Shown: positions 34,711 to 46,788, counted from the first letter of the stretch. The stretch: 64,000 nt of DNA from Rutpela maculata (GCA_936432065.2 OW386290.2:52780843-52844842); one strand, 5' to 3'. Numbers and translations: made by a program. Notes: a model not told the origin generated them from the letters alone.

Positions 34711-35010
34711 CAGAAAGGATACGTCACAACTTTCAACAATTTAACCGACCGCCCACAATAAAGACGTCTACGAGTACGAGTACTCTAGCAGAGGTAAACA
34801 GTGACACTCCCCCTCAAGAGAATTTATACATGATTGCTTGCTTTGCTCTCGCTTGCTCTTGTAGCCATCCCAAAACCAACGCCTTCCGATACTGTAGTAC
34901 CTTTCTTTAGTACCAGACATCTAAATCTAAAGATCTCATAACCACTGGTAAAATGTTGACCACAATCATAGATATGTCATAAGGAGTTATTTATTTTAAA
35001 TGATGCTTAC

Positions 35011-35483
35011 CAATTCCCCAGTTTGAAAAGAAAATGTGGTAGGAGATTTCTTAGCCAAACAATAATACCTACACCTTGAATTTGGAATACCAATTTGAAG
35101 CGGGCTTAAAAGAAATTCTTGAGTGACAAATTTACATTCTGTTAAAGTGTTCATAAGAATATTTCTCATTTCCGATAATTCAAAACCCTTGACATTTTCT
35201 ATTAAAATTCTTGTTATATTTAAATCAGGCAACAGTTTCAAAATATGTAAAAAGGAAGCTGTTCTTGGGTCTTTGATATCATTTTGTAGCCCATTTCTAG
35301 TAAACGGCTGGCAAGGCGGAGACATTAGAATCGTATCGACATTTAAACTATTTATAATATCGGAAGATAAACCTTCTATATTTGAATTAAGTAATCTAGT
35401 CTCAGGGAAATTATGTTTATATATTTCGTTGGCCACATTATTGATTTCCACAGAAGCTACAACTTTTCCATTCACTTCACTTT
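35011..35483 (-). CDS. Trdmt1: TRDMT1/DNMT2 tRNA (cytosine-38) methyltransferase, exon 2
   Basis: DNMT2 methylates C38 in the anticodon loop of tRNA-Asp and a few other tRNAs, using the fold of DNA cytosine-5 methyltransferases. This 473-base exon holds VEINNVANEIYKHNFP (motif II region), ILMSPPCQPFTRNGLQND with the motif IV Pro-Pro-Cys and its catalytic cysteine, RILIENVKGFELSE (motif VI ENV), and LLSPLQIGIPNSRCRYYCLA (motif VIII, with the Arg-x-Arg contact). The acceptor AG is at 35485-35484 and the donor GT at 35010-35009 (GTAAGC). It ends in phase 0. All catalytic motifs are intact. The next exon lies 6.2 kb away. Confidence 0.97.
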
Positions 35484-35544
35484 CTGAAAAAAAAAACCTC
35501 AATGAAACAGGAAACTTTTCCTAAGACATAAGTTGTGTTTTTAC

Positions 35545-35599
35545 CATTTAACGCTAAATGCATTCCACCAATACCACTGTACAATTCCAGCACGTTCAT
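35545..35599 (-). CDS. Trdmt1: TRDMT1/DNMT2, exon 1 with start codon
   Basis: Only 55 bases: MNVLELYSGIGGMHLALNG, the motif I S-adenosylmethionine-binding segment (ELYSGIGGMH). The donor GT is at 35544-35543. The split Gly/Glu codon joins exon 2 exactly (G + AA). The start is chosen because motif I must lie at the extreme N-terminus in this family. Confidence 0.95.
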
Positions 35600-35700
35600 T
35601 TTTGCAGATATATATATTTTTATTTATTATTAATAAAATTTCATCTTATATATATTTTTTAGGTTATATCAGTGTTGACGTTTTGACTATCATATATATA

Positions 35701-37554
35701 AATCAAAAAGGATAAGATAGAGTGGAAGGTTCCATATGGCCACAATGTATTTTTCCGTACAAGGTTTTCCTGCGCCACCTGGGCGAGTCCTAGGCAGCAT
35801 GAAATCCCCCCACTACCACACATAGCGGGAAACTGAAACTCAAGGTCCTCAATCCATGCACCCTGCGCGGGTCGGGCTCGTAAAGGAACTTTCAGCCTTC
35901 AATTTTTAGCGGGAAATTTAAATTCGGAAGTACCGAGCCGGCGCACTCTGCAGGTCAGATGCGTAACTAAATCCCCCACTGCCCACTACCGCCATTACCG
36001 GGAAATTTAAACTCTCGAGGCACCGCACTCGTGCCATTGGATTTCTTAAAAATTAAGGAAAAAAGAAGCGATAAACGTGAAAAAAATTACTTTATTTTAA
36101 GAAATAGCCCCTGCACCCTTAACAAAACAAATATTACTAGTAATAAGTGAATGTAAATAGTATAAATAATTTATAAAATATTCTACAAATGACACTGTAT
36201 AATAACTTATAACTAGAAATTTGTATAACACTGATCAATAGTTATGCTAGTGTTGTATTGAACAGAAAATAAAAATTCTAGCCGTAATGAATTCAACGTG
36301 TGCAATTGAAAAAAATTAATCATACAAAATTAATAAATAAAACGGACACAAAACTGACAGAAAAAATAACAAATATAAACATGTCAGCTCCAATAAAAAA
36401 AAATCGTATACTAAAAATAAATTAATGGGTAAAACAAAAATCACTAATTGGTGGTAGCTCAAAATACAACCATTACAAATTATCGAAAAATATTATTTTG
36501 TGTACTAATTCAGCAGATAACTTTCAATGAAACCATTCATTCTTTCCATATACTATCGATCCAAGTCTGATCATACCAGTATATCAACAAAAAATGACTC
36601 TTACGAGACATCTTATCAACTGCTTTCATCTAACAATATCAATATCAAAAACAAGAAAATTATATTCTTTCTATATACTGATGATCAAGGTCTGATCATG
36701 CAGTGGCGGCTGGTGATATTTCAATTTTTTTTTCTCGTCTGTGGCGCGTGGGACCCATACGAAATATGGGAAATAACATCTCAAGCTGAACTTAGTTGGT
36801 ACAACTCGCCCTAAGTACTAGCAATTCACGGTCATTAAACCCTATATTATAGTTTACTGATCGTGCTAGCAATTTGCAAGATTTGTATGCTAAGTACATG
36901 ATAAAGAACTTCGTAAGGCGGAGGGTACCAAGCTGGTAGCATATTTTCATAACAATTCCAAATCAAACTGGCATCTGGGATCTTACTCACATTTCGGGTT
37001 CCTTAGGGACCATAAAAAACCCATGCCCTTTATCTTTATCGTTTCTTCTACGACAGTTTGGAAAATTGCAGGCCACAACCATTATATACTTTATAACTAT
37101 AATCAAAACTATAATTTTTTTACACATATAATACTCATTTGCTTTTTCTACATGTGACATTTTATTATGATCACCATTACCATTGCATGATTGTAAAGTT
37201 AGGTGCGTTTTTTTGTCCACGACCGGTAGAGTTAGAATTACCAGAATGATATTTACCAATAAAACGACAAAACTGAAATTCCTAGGTGGGAGGCGACAAA
37301 TTTCTTAGGATTCTTAAATAACGAATAATGGCATCGACATTCATGTTTATGGAATCAGAATGGCGAGCAAAAAACGACAAGATTTGATATTCCGGTGTCA
37401 GAATTGTAGCAAAAAAACGCACCTGTTGATGGTCAATAGTATAGACGACAATCTCTTTCATTGATGCCGATGCCTGTAAATATGTTGTTGCTGCCTAAAA
37501 CTCGACAGATGGCATGTGTACGCGAGCCTTCCACTCTATCTTATCCTTTTTGAT
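35701..37554. mobile_element. TIR-bounded segment enclosing a THAP-like exon
   Basis: ATCAAAAAGGATAAGATAGA followed by GTGGAAGG at 35702 is matched exactly, inverted, at about 37527-37554, giving TIRs of roughly 28-33 bases. Between them lies a THAP-type zinc-finger exon on the minus strand. Long TIRs plus THAP would fit a P-element-like transposon, but no catalytic region was recognised. Part of the interior (35750-36020) is GC-rich with repeated GCGGGAAA and CCCCCACTnCC patterns. A looser TIR-like copy (AATTAGATAGAGAGGAAG) occurs at 42279. Confidence 0.5.
36991..37082 (-). CDS. THAP-like zinc-finger exon (fragment)
   Basis: The translation MVVACNFPNCRRRNDKDKGH then GFFMVPKEPE resembles the start of a THAP domain: CX4C near the N-terminus, basic residues, and an aromatic-basic-Pro segment (FFMVPK) in the place of the usual FHRFP. 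A consensus-like donor (GTGAGT) follows at 36990. THAP domains bind DNA and are found in P-element transposases and host regulators. The downstream CxxH part of the finger should be in another exon, which I could not find. Confidence 0.4.
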
Positions 37555-38231
37555 ATAAATCTTTTATCCTTCGACCATATATTATCTAGACCCGGTATCT
37601 TAGCCAAAGTATAGAGAGTTTGTTATGTATACTAAGGCGGCGCTGACTATGGCAGCCGCGGGTGCTGAAGGGGGATATTTTTCTGTGTACGGGACCCTTG
37701 CCAGTGGCGTGTATTCGCGAAAGGGTCTTAATGTTGGATAATATATAAAATTAATTAACATTGTGATGTTTAAAATTAAGCCCGAGTAAAAATTTTTTTT
37801 CGAATTTATAAGCATACTTTTACAACAATATTCTACTACTGGAAAATTGCAAATGGAGATATTAATTTAGCTTTTCTAGATAATAAAAAAAAACACTTCT
37901 GTTATTGTATAAAACAGAGATGTTGCCAAAAATTAGTAATACAATTATTAGTCATTATTTAGGTTTAGAAATTACTGTTTTTCACGAGGAAAAAAATATA
38001 TTTTCATATTTTTTTTCAAATAGTAATAAATAGTCACTGATGGTATTCCCTTTCTTCTGTGTATTGTATAATTTGTATTGGTAGGTAATGTGTGACATAA
38101 ATAACATAAAACAATTCACACAAATCACATAAATTCTAATAAAGTTAAGTACATACGTGCATTAAAAAATTTGCCATCTCAAGCTGCCATTTGAACCCAG
38201 GGCTATATAGACACCAACTAGTTTATCCTTG

Positions 38232-38267
38232 CTCAGTCGGTGTACTTTATGTAGTACACCGACTGAG
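38232..38267. repeat. Perfect 14-bp stem hairpin
   Basis: CTCAGTCGGTGTAC, an 8-base loop, then GTACACCGACTGAG. The stem is perfect and GC-richer than its surroundings. No element around it was recognised. Confidence 0.85.
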
Positions 38268-39779
38268 TTATCGTGGTCGATCATCATATGAAGTAAATGT
38301 TTTATAGGCAAAATGTTTTTTCACAAAAAAAAAGTAAGAATTAAAACACACATTTTGTATCGATATTTTATTAAGTATAAGTACATCTTAATTAGATCAT
38401 AATTTAATAAAGACGTTGCTGAAAACAAACAATTTATAAATAAGTAATTAAATAAACAGTAAAAATATAAAAAGTGTCGTGTTCTTTATTAGAAGATATA
38501 AATACATTAAATTAATAATACTAGGTTATTATAACTTATTGCCGTTTATTCTATGTTAATTAACAAATACACCTTCAATACAATAAATGAGTCGATTCTT
38601 AATCGCTGCATATATCCATATCAGCTGGGTTAACAAAAACTTATTCTCTACAAAAATTGGTATATATGAAACCCATTCACTAATTAAACTATATACAATA
38701 TATTAAAAGACTAAAAGGTTTGCGTACTCTTAAGTAACGCTCAAATGTCAAATAAATACTGTCCAAAAATTAAAGATATGACACCAAGACTGAGAATAAC
38801 TTCAATTATGATTTTTAGTTTCTAAAATTCGCATCACTATCCTCATCGAAGTGATGAAAAGTATATGTACTCTGTGCCAAAGGGGGGCGATTTGGAAAAA
38901 TGAGAAGTACAACAATTTTCTACTATACTCTCTAGCAGGGCCAAAAGTCAAACTTAAAACTACGATAGATATGGTAATTAGTTGCGTTGTTCACATAACA
39001 CATTCTCTTGGCTGATGATTAAGCAAAAAGTTTAAAATCTAATGACCAATTCATTATACTATATTGAGGAATGCACCCAACATATTTTACAGCTACTTGC
39101 ATTATCTTTACTGAATGTCTAGTGGCATTTAGGTCAAACCGAGAAAATTATTTGATGATATTATTTAATCTTATTTTAAAACAATAATTTTTCATTTAAG
39201 TAATTTCTACTGAAATCTATATGTTTTTAAAACATTTAGAATATTTTAAGGTTATATATATAGAGGTGATAGGTACCTTAATAAATTTGGAAAATCTGTC
39301 AGTGCATATTAGCATTATTAGAAAATATTACTAGCGGTTAGTTCGGTAATAATTCGTTATTATAGCTTAGCGAGTTAAGACTGTCAGCTCCTGTTTTAAC
39401 GATGTTAATTTTTACTTTTTAATTTTTCTAGTGTCGCTAAGCTCTAAAAGTAATTTCTTGTATGTTGAGCTTCATCTGGCTCTTCTTCTTAGACTGTGTA
39501 TGTATATCATCCGATGAACCATCCTCAAAGCAATGTGGTAAAGGTTGGTACTGAAATAAAACATAGAGAGTATTATTTTTAATGTAATATAAGTATACAA
39601 GAGTCTTGGAAAAGAAATAAAAGAAAAAAATAATTACTTATTGCATTTGATGATGACTTTCCAAAAAATAATGCAAATATATTTGAATCAAATATTATTA
39701 ATAAACGGTACTTTAACAAATGATTGTTTGTTAACAAATAATATGAATAATTTGTCTTTTTCATAAAATGTACCTAATG

Positions 39780-40831
39780 CCAGGTTTATACACGCATGAA
39801 TTTACTGGTGCCAGTTGCCACGCCAACCCAACTTGCGCGCCAGTAGAGGTTTACACACAATTTTAAATTTTATCTAGTCAGTCTTATTCTTTGACTTCTG
39901 AGTGCAGGTGGTTATTGAGACAAAATGTCAAGTAATAAATTAAAGAAAATAATAATTCGTATCGGGTGCTGCATTGTTCTATGAGGGATTGTTGAACAGA
40001 TTAGCAACATGGAAAATAAACTAAATGATAAGCAAAGAGACCGTATCTGGTTACGAAAATGGATTGCAAGTAGAGAAAACTTAGGTGCATCAGAAAGAGT
40101 GTTAAAACTTTCAATAGAAGATCCTGAATTTTTTAGAAACCGTTTATTGAACGAATCTTAGCATTACATTCACACTGTCAAAACCATCAATCGCCATTGT
40201 TGTTGCTATTTTTTCATGAACAATTACTCGAGATTCTCTATTTTTATAACAATTAAAATGCGCATCCCATCATAAACACGCCTCTTTTTCATATAATTCA
40301 AGAAATTTTGTAATTTCCTCAGAAATCCACTGTTATTTGTTGTTTTCTTAATGCTCATTTTTATATTCTATAGACGAATGTATATTAGTATAGTTACTTG
40401 TACTGCTGTGCGCAAAAAAAATGGGATAAGTCTTATATCATATAAAATCTAGTTTTGTACATCTAACTAATTTTTGTGACATTATCAGTTATTTGTCAAA
40501 ATTCATTGCAAGTGTGCAAATAGAGACAGATTTATATTAGGAAAAAATAGTTGTCCTATTTTTTTTTGCTCACGACAGTACCAGCTACTAGTACAAGTAA
40601 CTAGCCAGGATAGTGTCTCTAGACAACTCAAAGTTTATGTCAATTTTACTTCATAGTGGCGTACAACTTGGTACTGACGGGCCACAAAGTTGGAAATTCC
40701 TAACATTTTTGCATCATTGCATGCAAGGTCAAGACTTGCTCGCCAATTCTCGCCAGTAACTGTTTATACGTTCAATATTTTTTTACTGGCGTGCCAACAT
40801 CTACTGACGCCACTAAATCCATGCACATATA
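39780..40831 (+). mobile_element. PIF/Harbinger-like deletion derivative
   Basis: The ends CCAGGTTTATACACGCATGA and, inverted, TCCATGCACATATAAGG are imperfect repeats. Further inside, TACTGG...GCCACGCCA pairs with TGGCGTGCCA...CCAGTA-like sequence near 40785. Between them is one short transposase-like frame (40009-40161). The rest is AT-rich. Confidence 0.5.
40009..40161 (+). pseudogene. Harbinger transposase N-terminal fragment
   Basis: Fifty residues, MENKLNDKQRDRIWLRKWIA then SRENLGASERVLKLSIEDPE and FFRNRLLNES before the stop. The pattern RxWLRxWIxxRxxxGA...L..EDPExFRNxL matches the N-terminal start of PIF/Harbinger nucleases. The nuclease domain itself is gone. Confidence 0.6.
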
Positions 40832-40980
40832 AGGTGTTTTCTTTCTACCAACAATCTTAGCTAAGCTAAGAAGTTTTAATGTCACACGCAAACTGTGGTA
40901 CACGAATATTTCACTCATCATCAGGCGTGACTGAAAAACTACTTAGCTTAGCTAAGATTGTTGGTAGAAAGAAAACACCT
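40832..40980. mobile_element. 149-bp snap-back MITE
   Basis: The ends AGGTGTTTTCTTTCTACCAA then CAATCTTAGCTAAGCTAAG are perfectly inverted at the right (CTTAGCTTAGCTAAGATTG then TTGGTAGAAAGAAAACACCT), about 40 bases each. It touches the right end of the Harbinger-like element. Confidence 0.85.
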
Positions 40981-42252
40981 ATTAACTCGCTATTAAAGCA
41001 AGTATTGTGAATGTATAAACTGACATTCAGATTTTCATGGAAATGTACATTGTTAACCTAAATTGAATTTAAAACAGCTGTTTTTAAAAAAATGTTTACT
41101 GTCTGTATCACCTTTTTTTTTGAGATATTTCAATTTGCTTCTTTTCGTACTCCATACTAAGATTATCCTGATTATTTTTTTTATAAAATAAGTCATTCGG
41201 AAATATTCTTTATTATCTTGCAATGTACCAATTTTTAAAGCAACAACTGTTATATGAGCAGAAGTACAAACATTTTATTATTTATTCATGCTATGCATTC
41301 ATAAAAGTCACATAAAAGTAATTGTATTGTATTGAAATAGAATCAAAATTGAATGTCGCATGCAGTTGATCAATACGTTTTAAAATATCATCGGTAGTAT
41401 AGATTATACTTACCCAACAGAATGTGTTCTGAATATTTAATGTGCTTGCTATAGATAATATGGTACTTTTCCTAAGTACTTTACTTTATTGAACGACGTT
41501 TTGCATACATCTTGTGGTCTCTATAACTGGTCCAATTTTCCGTCACTATTTTTGGGCATCCAATTCTTTTAGAAATCTAAAACATTAAAAATAGATATAA
41601 TGTATTATGACACTTAATAAATTGTACTACCTACTTAAACTATCAGTATATTAACTCATATTTGATCTCATGCAATACCTATATAATTTAAACCAAATAT
41701 ACAGAAGCTGGTTTAATAAGCATCAGTACCTATTTGAGTTTTATTTGCATTGAAAAACTAAGAGTACCTAGTCAATATTAGTTAGTCTAAGATCTGAAAT
41801 GCCTCATAGACAAATTCAACTTTATTAAAAAATATGTATTAAGTCTGTAAAATAATTATCTACTTATATATTATTTTATTTTAGAGAGCACCTGAAACCC
41901 TACGACTACGCCTGAGGAATAATTACAAATAAGATAATACTTGCCTACAAAATGATTTATTCCATTCTTTCTCTAACGCGGGATCGTATATAAAACACTA
42001 TTTACCGATTTTGAAAACAGAAAAATTGTCTGGATGTTATGGAAGTCTAAGAAACACATAAATAAAACAAAAATAGCCACAAATAACAATGGCGATGTAA
42101 ACAAAGTTTTAATGCATTTTCGACATTCGACCCGCGACGTTTGAATTAGCCAATAGAATTCAGGGTACCTTGAAACCCCCCGCAAAAACATCTTGTAACA
42201 TGCGACACGCCCACATGCCGAGTCTAGATAATATATGGTCGAAGCTTTTATC

Positions 42253-43840
42253 TATGCTTTTGACCAAAGGCAAAGGGAATTAGATAGAGAGGAAGATTCG
42301 CCTATACATGTAAGAGCACCATCTATCGGCTCTAATGAAAAACATCCGCGCGCGCGCGCACAGATTTAATCCTCATTCCTCTTTTAGAGGAACTGAGCCT
42401 TTCGAGATTTCAGACTTGAAAAAAAACAAACTGGAATTCCTTACATGCGCTTGCTTCTCATGCACCCATAATTACACCAATGAAGAAAAAAATGCATCAG
42501 TCATTAATATGGCCAATTGATCGCAGATAGGTAAATATTTTTTTTAACAATTTAGACATTATAGTGAACTTGTACAGTTTGCCCTTTTTATGTTAAAAAT
42601 CTATGTATCAAAAAAATGGCAAAATAAATTCTATTCTATTCTAATGAACAAAAAATGACGTATTCTTATTCAAATGTATTCTTAACCGGCTTAAACGTCG
42701 ATATTAGATAAGAAGGTGGTTCATTTTTTTTTTCACTTTTACTGCTTGCACTTACAAAAATACAAGTGGAGAAAGGTTTTCCAAAATTTCAAAGTTTTTC
42801 CAACGCGAAAATTGTCGTTAATTTATATATTCTGGGTATATTGATTTACATATGTCGTTACTACTTGTGAATGAACTGAAAAGAAATAATGAGTATTTTC
42901 GTTGGTTATGAATTTTTGAGAAAATAACCATAGAAATGTTGAAGAGGCCATATTACTTAACGTGATATTTAGCCATTTTAGCACACTCATGATAAGTTTT
43001 ATAAGAAAATTCAACGTGCATGATGATGTGAACAATTTAGTCAGCTGAAAAATATATTTAATCAATTAAACGTGGAAACATTGAAGGCCGCATACTTCGT
43101 TTAGCAGAGTTACGCCTAGTGCAAGAAAATTTAATAGAATAATGATCTAAGAAAAATTCTTTCAATTGAAAAATACATTTTGTTTATTTTATGATTATGC
43201 GTTTATAAAATATGTTTAATGTTTTTATATGTTTTTGCACAGAAAATATTTCTCTTGCATTTGAAAAATATATAAATTTAATTAATATTCAAATATATAA
43301 AAAATATATGGTTTGTATTATCAATAATTTGCTTCTCGGGATCTGGTCACTTTACTATATATAGTGTAAAAACTGATTTTAAAACATACATATTTTATTT
43401 TAACCTACATATTATAAACAGTAAAAATCTATAGTACTTTCAATATGCACTAATATGAACTAATAAATAATTCATTCCAGTGGTCAAAAGAGGTGTATTT
43501 CTATCTTTTATTAAAATAAGCAATATAATATTGAAATATAAATTCACAGAGCTGATATTAGTGCAATCATTTGAAAATGTTATAATGAAAAAATATGTAG
43601 TTCCTTAATATAAATCTAATATTAAAATAAGGGGGACAAGTAAACGTAATCCTGAGCTTTATATAGTACAATTCTACAGATTTATAATACAACTACCACT
43701 ATATGTGTATACTTAATTAGATTAAAAATTATCAATGTAGACAACACATTACTTAAAAAGTTCTCTGGAGATGAGTGCATTTATTTATGGCAATTTTAAC
43801 ATTTTTAGTTAAAAAAAAAATCGGTCACAAATATAACATT
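42253..43840. other. AT-rich intergenic sequence
   Basis: Contains a CG dinucleotide run (about 42347-42360) and AT-rich sequence. No coding homology or RNA gene is recognised. Confidence 0.45.
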
Positions 43841-43841
43841 T

Positions 43842-44029
43842 TATCTTATCCGGGAAAGGAGGATAGTGATGAATTGAACTGTTAATAGTGTCAAACAGAT
43901 GTCATTGTGCGACGTTGATTTGATAAAGTCTTTGTAAAAATTATTTTGAATTACATCCCCTCCAAATTTAAACGCCACACACTGATCAAGTGCATTTTAT
44001 TAATAACCTCCTTTCCTGGCTAAGGTATA
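43842..44029. mobile_element. Small inverted-repeat element
   Basis: TATCTTATCCGGGAAAGGAG on the left and CTCCTTTCCTGGCTAAGGTA on the right are imperfect inverted repeats, with adjoining ATTTTAT-like pairing. It is about 188 bases long with no gene. Confidence 0.5.
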
Positions 44030-44159
44030 GAAGTATCTAACCATTTACAATTTAATTAGCTTTAATCATATAGGTAAGTAAAGTGAAATCGTTGAATCAC
44101 GTTAATTACGTTACATTGAATAGTGATAAATATTAAGAATAATATATATTTTTTACAGT

Positions 44160-44332
44160 GTTAGTATTTAATGCTTTTGACAATGTGAAATGGGATAAAC
44201 TGTGGACTGTATTATTGGAGAAGGGGACACCCAAACATCTGATATTTATTATCCGCCGACTGTATGAAGAAAACTCTGCTTTGATGAAAGTAGACAACAC
44301 TAACTGTGTTGGTCGGTTTTCATACCGTTAAC
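44160..44332 (+). pseudogene. LINE reverse-transcriptase fragment
   Basis: The frame reads VFNAFDNVKWDKLWTVLLEK, GTPKHLIFIIRRLYEENSAL and MKVDN. AFDNV is the motif A aspartate region of a reverse transcriptase, and the wording is that of RTE/CR1-like LINEs rather than the Jockey-like copies elsewhere in the window. It breaks off before motif B. Confidence 0.6.
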
Positions 44333-44885
44333 ATCTTTCATATGTTTATAACATTGGATATAGCACTCAATGTAACACTGGACTGAATTTGTGAGGCATG
44401 TGTGAATACCTCACTGGTCCAAGACCACTCCAGCCAGTAAGGTACTTATGTGTACCTCAAATTCAAATCTCAATAAAACATAGAAAAAACAAGATATTTA
44501 AAAAAATAATGGCTCCAAATGTCTCTCTCCGAATGTATTTAACGATATTTGTAAGAAAAAAAATGCCGGTCCGGGGAGCTCTATCATCGTTTATACATCG
44601 GGGCTCAACGTGTTAATGAGACTGTACGCCTAACAGGCGACCTCAACAGATGGCATGATGTAGCCAGACGTGCTATACAGCAAGCGGAGGCTAACTAGAA
44701 TAATTTTCATGAATCACAAAATGTCTGATAAGATGTGAATAAGAAGTGTTTAATAATAACCTTTAATTATTGTATTTATATGATATTACTTACGCTTCTA
44801 ATAAAGGAGAACTCTGGATCATGAGTATTCATAATATTGCTTAATATAATATAATTAGAAAGGGATTTGGTACCTCAACAACCTC

Positions 44886-45700
44886 ATGCTCGGTAGTAGA
44901 CGACGTTCTCTCTTATTAGCAAAACTTCAACACTATGGTGTGATTGGTAACATACTGGAGTGGTGTAAGAATTACTTACAGGGCCACTCTCAGTATGTCT
45001 GTATAAACTCGTCTAACAAAACCAATACCTCTGAAAGAAGAATAATAAGATCTGGTGCACCTCAGGGATCCATCCTGGGCCCCGTATATTTTATCACTTT
45101 CATTGCTGATTTACAGTTTATTGCAAATTCTTATCAAATTCACATATATGCTGATGATATTGTTATACCTTCATTTTAATAATAAAAAAAAAACCCTCCT
45201 GAAGCAGCCAGAAAGATTAATAATAATGATCTTTCCTTAATTAATAACTGGACCAGGCAAAACTCATTGGTACTCAATCCTAAAGAGTAAATGCATTACT
45301 TTTGGCACTAATAGTAGCTTGCAGGTATCGGCCAACTTTGAATTGTCAATAGATGGTGAAACTTGTCAAGAGTAATCATTTGAAATTTATATATCACGTC
45401 AGCTATGTCCGTCAAAAAGCTTACATTAACTTAAAAAAGCTTTCTCCATATAGAAACCTACTAGATCCAAAAACTAAAATAATGTTAACAGAGGTATTAG
45501 TCCTGTCCCACTTTAACTATGCCGACTTAGTATACGGGCCATATCTTAGTCAGGAAGATAAATATCGTTTTAAAGAAATGCAAAATCATACTGTTAGATT
45601 CATAACAGATATCCCAAGATTTCATTTTAAGAGATTTACAAATACTTAAACTCGAGGATCACCATTCACTTCACACACTCATATTTGTTAAAAATATTAT
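44886..45700 (+). pseudogene. LINE reverse-transcriptase fragments, frameshifted
   Basis: LGSRRRSLLLAKLQHYGVIG leads to SGAPQGSILGPVYFITFIAD (motif B) and IYADDIVI, the catalytic YADD in the form YADDI. After frameshifts near 45180 and 45290 the C-terminal block follows (LNLKKLSPYRNLLDPK-like, LVLSHFNYADLVYGPYLS, KEMQNHTVRFITDIPRF), to about 45650. N-terminal ORF2 and ORF1 are absent. Confidence 0.7.
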
Positions 45701-46788
45701 AATTTACAAATCTCTTAAATATCTATTTGCTAAAATATAAAGAAGTGATGTTCATGCGACAGAGAATTACGACAAACTGACACATCTCTCTCAATTCCTC
45801 GACACAAATTCATTTATTTTGCATTCCGCAAATCATTTACTTTTCTGGCCTCTTACTGCCATAATAACCTATCAGTTGAACTTCGCAGTATTAATCCTAT
45901 TATTACTTTTAAATGCTACGTAATTAAATAGTTGGTTTTTAATTAACTGAAGCTTTAATAACTTTAAATATGTTAATATCATTGGTTAAAAATATGCATT
46001 ATTGGTGAATAATAGACTTTTTATTCAAATGTGAACATCCGATATTTACGAAATTATAAGTGCAGAGCTATAACTGGGGGTTGGCAAATTGGCAGTTGCC
46101 AAGGGTACAAGCCTTTGAGGGGTGCAAAATTTGGTTCATTCTCTATTCAATCCTCGATCAGCATCAATGAGGTGCGCCAAAACAAAAAATGCCAAAGGCG
46201 CAATCTACTCTGGTTCCAGCTCTGGTTGAGACTTCAGAAAACTGAACAAAAATAGCTACAGGATAACATTGATTGTTTACAAAGATAGGGTGCATGTATG
46301 AAAAAACATCTTAATTATACCTTTCAAGCGTAACTCTTAAATAATCAAGGTTATCTAAAAATAATATTAGATAAGGAAAATTTAAAGAAAAACAGATATA
46401 TGTAATTATTGTGTTATTTCGTAAATAGCTTGTGTTCAAAATTATTGATGAAGTAATCACAGAGATGTGATTGGATAAATAAAATAAGCCAGTTACTAGA
46501 AGCTACATTATAAGGCCACTTTTACAAAAAACTTCCAAGCCGTTAATCGAATATATTCAGAACAGTTATATTTGTTTTTAGCATACTTATTCGGAACCTT
46601 TCGATTATCAAAATGGTTTTTGGGACAAAACACAATTTTTTCAAATGGAACCATATTGGTACTGTAGTGTCATTTATTACCTACTACTATTAATAAGGAA
46701 TTTATTCATATGCCTTACTAAAATGTGCGATAAATACAATTAACATTACTGCTAAGAGAAAATACGAAAATACAATTTTCCTGTCAGG

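Larger units (their letters stand above)
37569..42244. mobile_element. 4.7-kb TIR element with exact 8-bp target duplication, no recognised transposase
   Basis: The left end CTTCGACCATATATTATCTA (continuing GACCCGG) is matched at the right by its inverse with one mismatch (CCGAGTC then TAGATAATATATGGTCGAAG). Direct 8-bp copies of CTTTTATC lie at 37561-37568 and 42245-42252. Eight-base duplications occur in hAT and P elements, but CTTCG is not a typical hAT end. The interior is AT-rich and holds a Harbinger-like relic, a palindromic MITE and a hairpin. I found no intact coding sequence of its own. Confidence 0.8.

Noticed and set aside
35123..35524. 133-codon plus-strand open frame
   Set aside because: It lies antisense to DNMT2 exon 2, whose methyltransferase motifs are unmistakable.
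28365..35599. A DNA methyltransferase (DNMT1/DNMT3) for genome methylation
   Set aside because: The short length, the lack of regulatory domains and the CFTKxYGxxxEGTGS block identify DNMT2, a tRNA methyltransferase.
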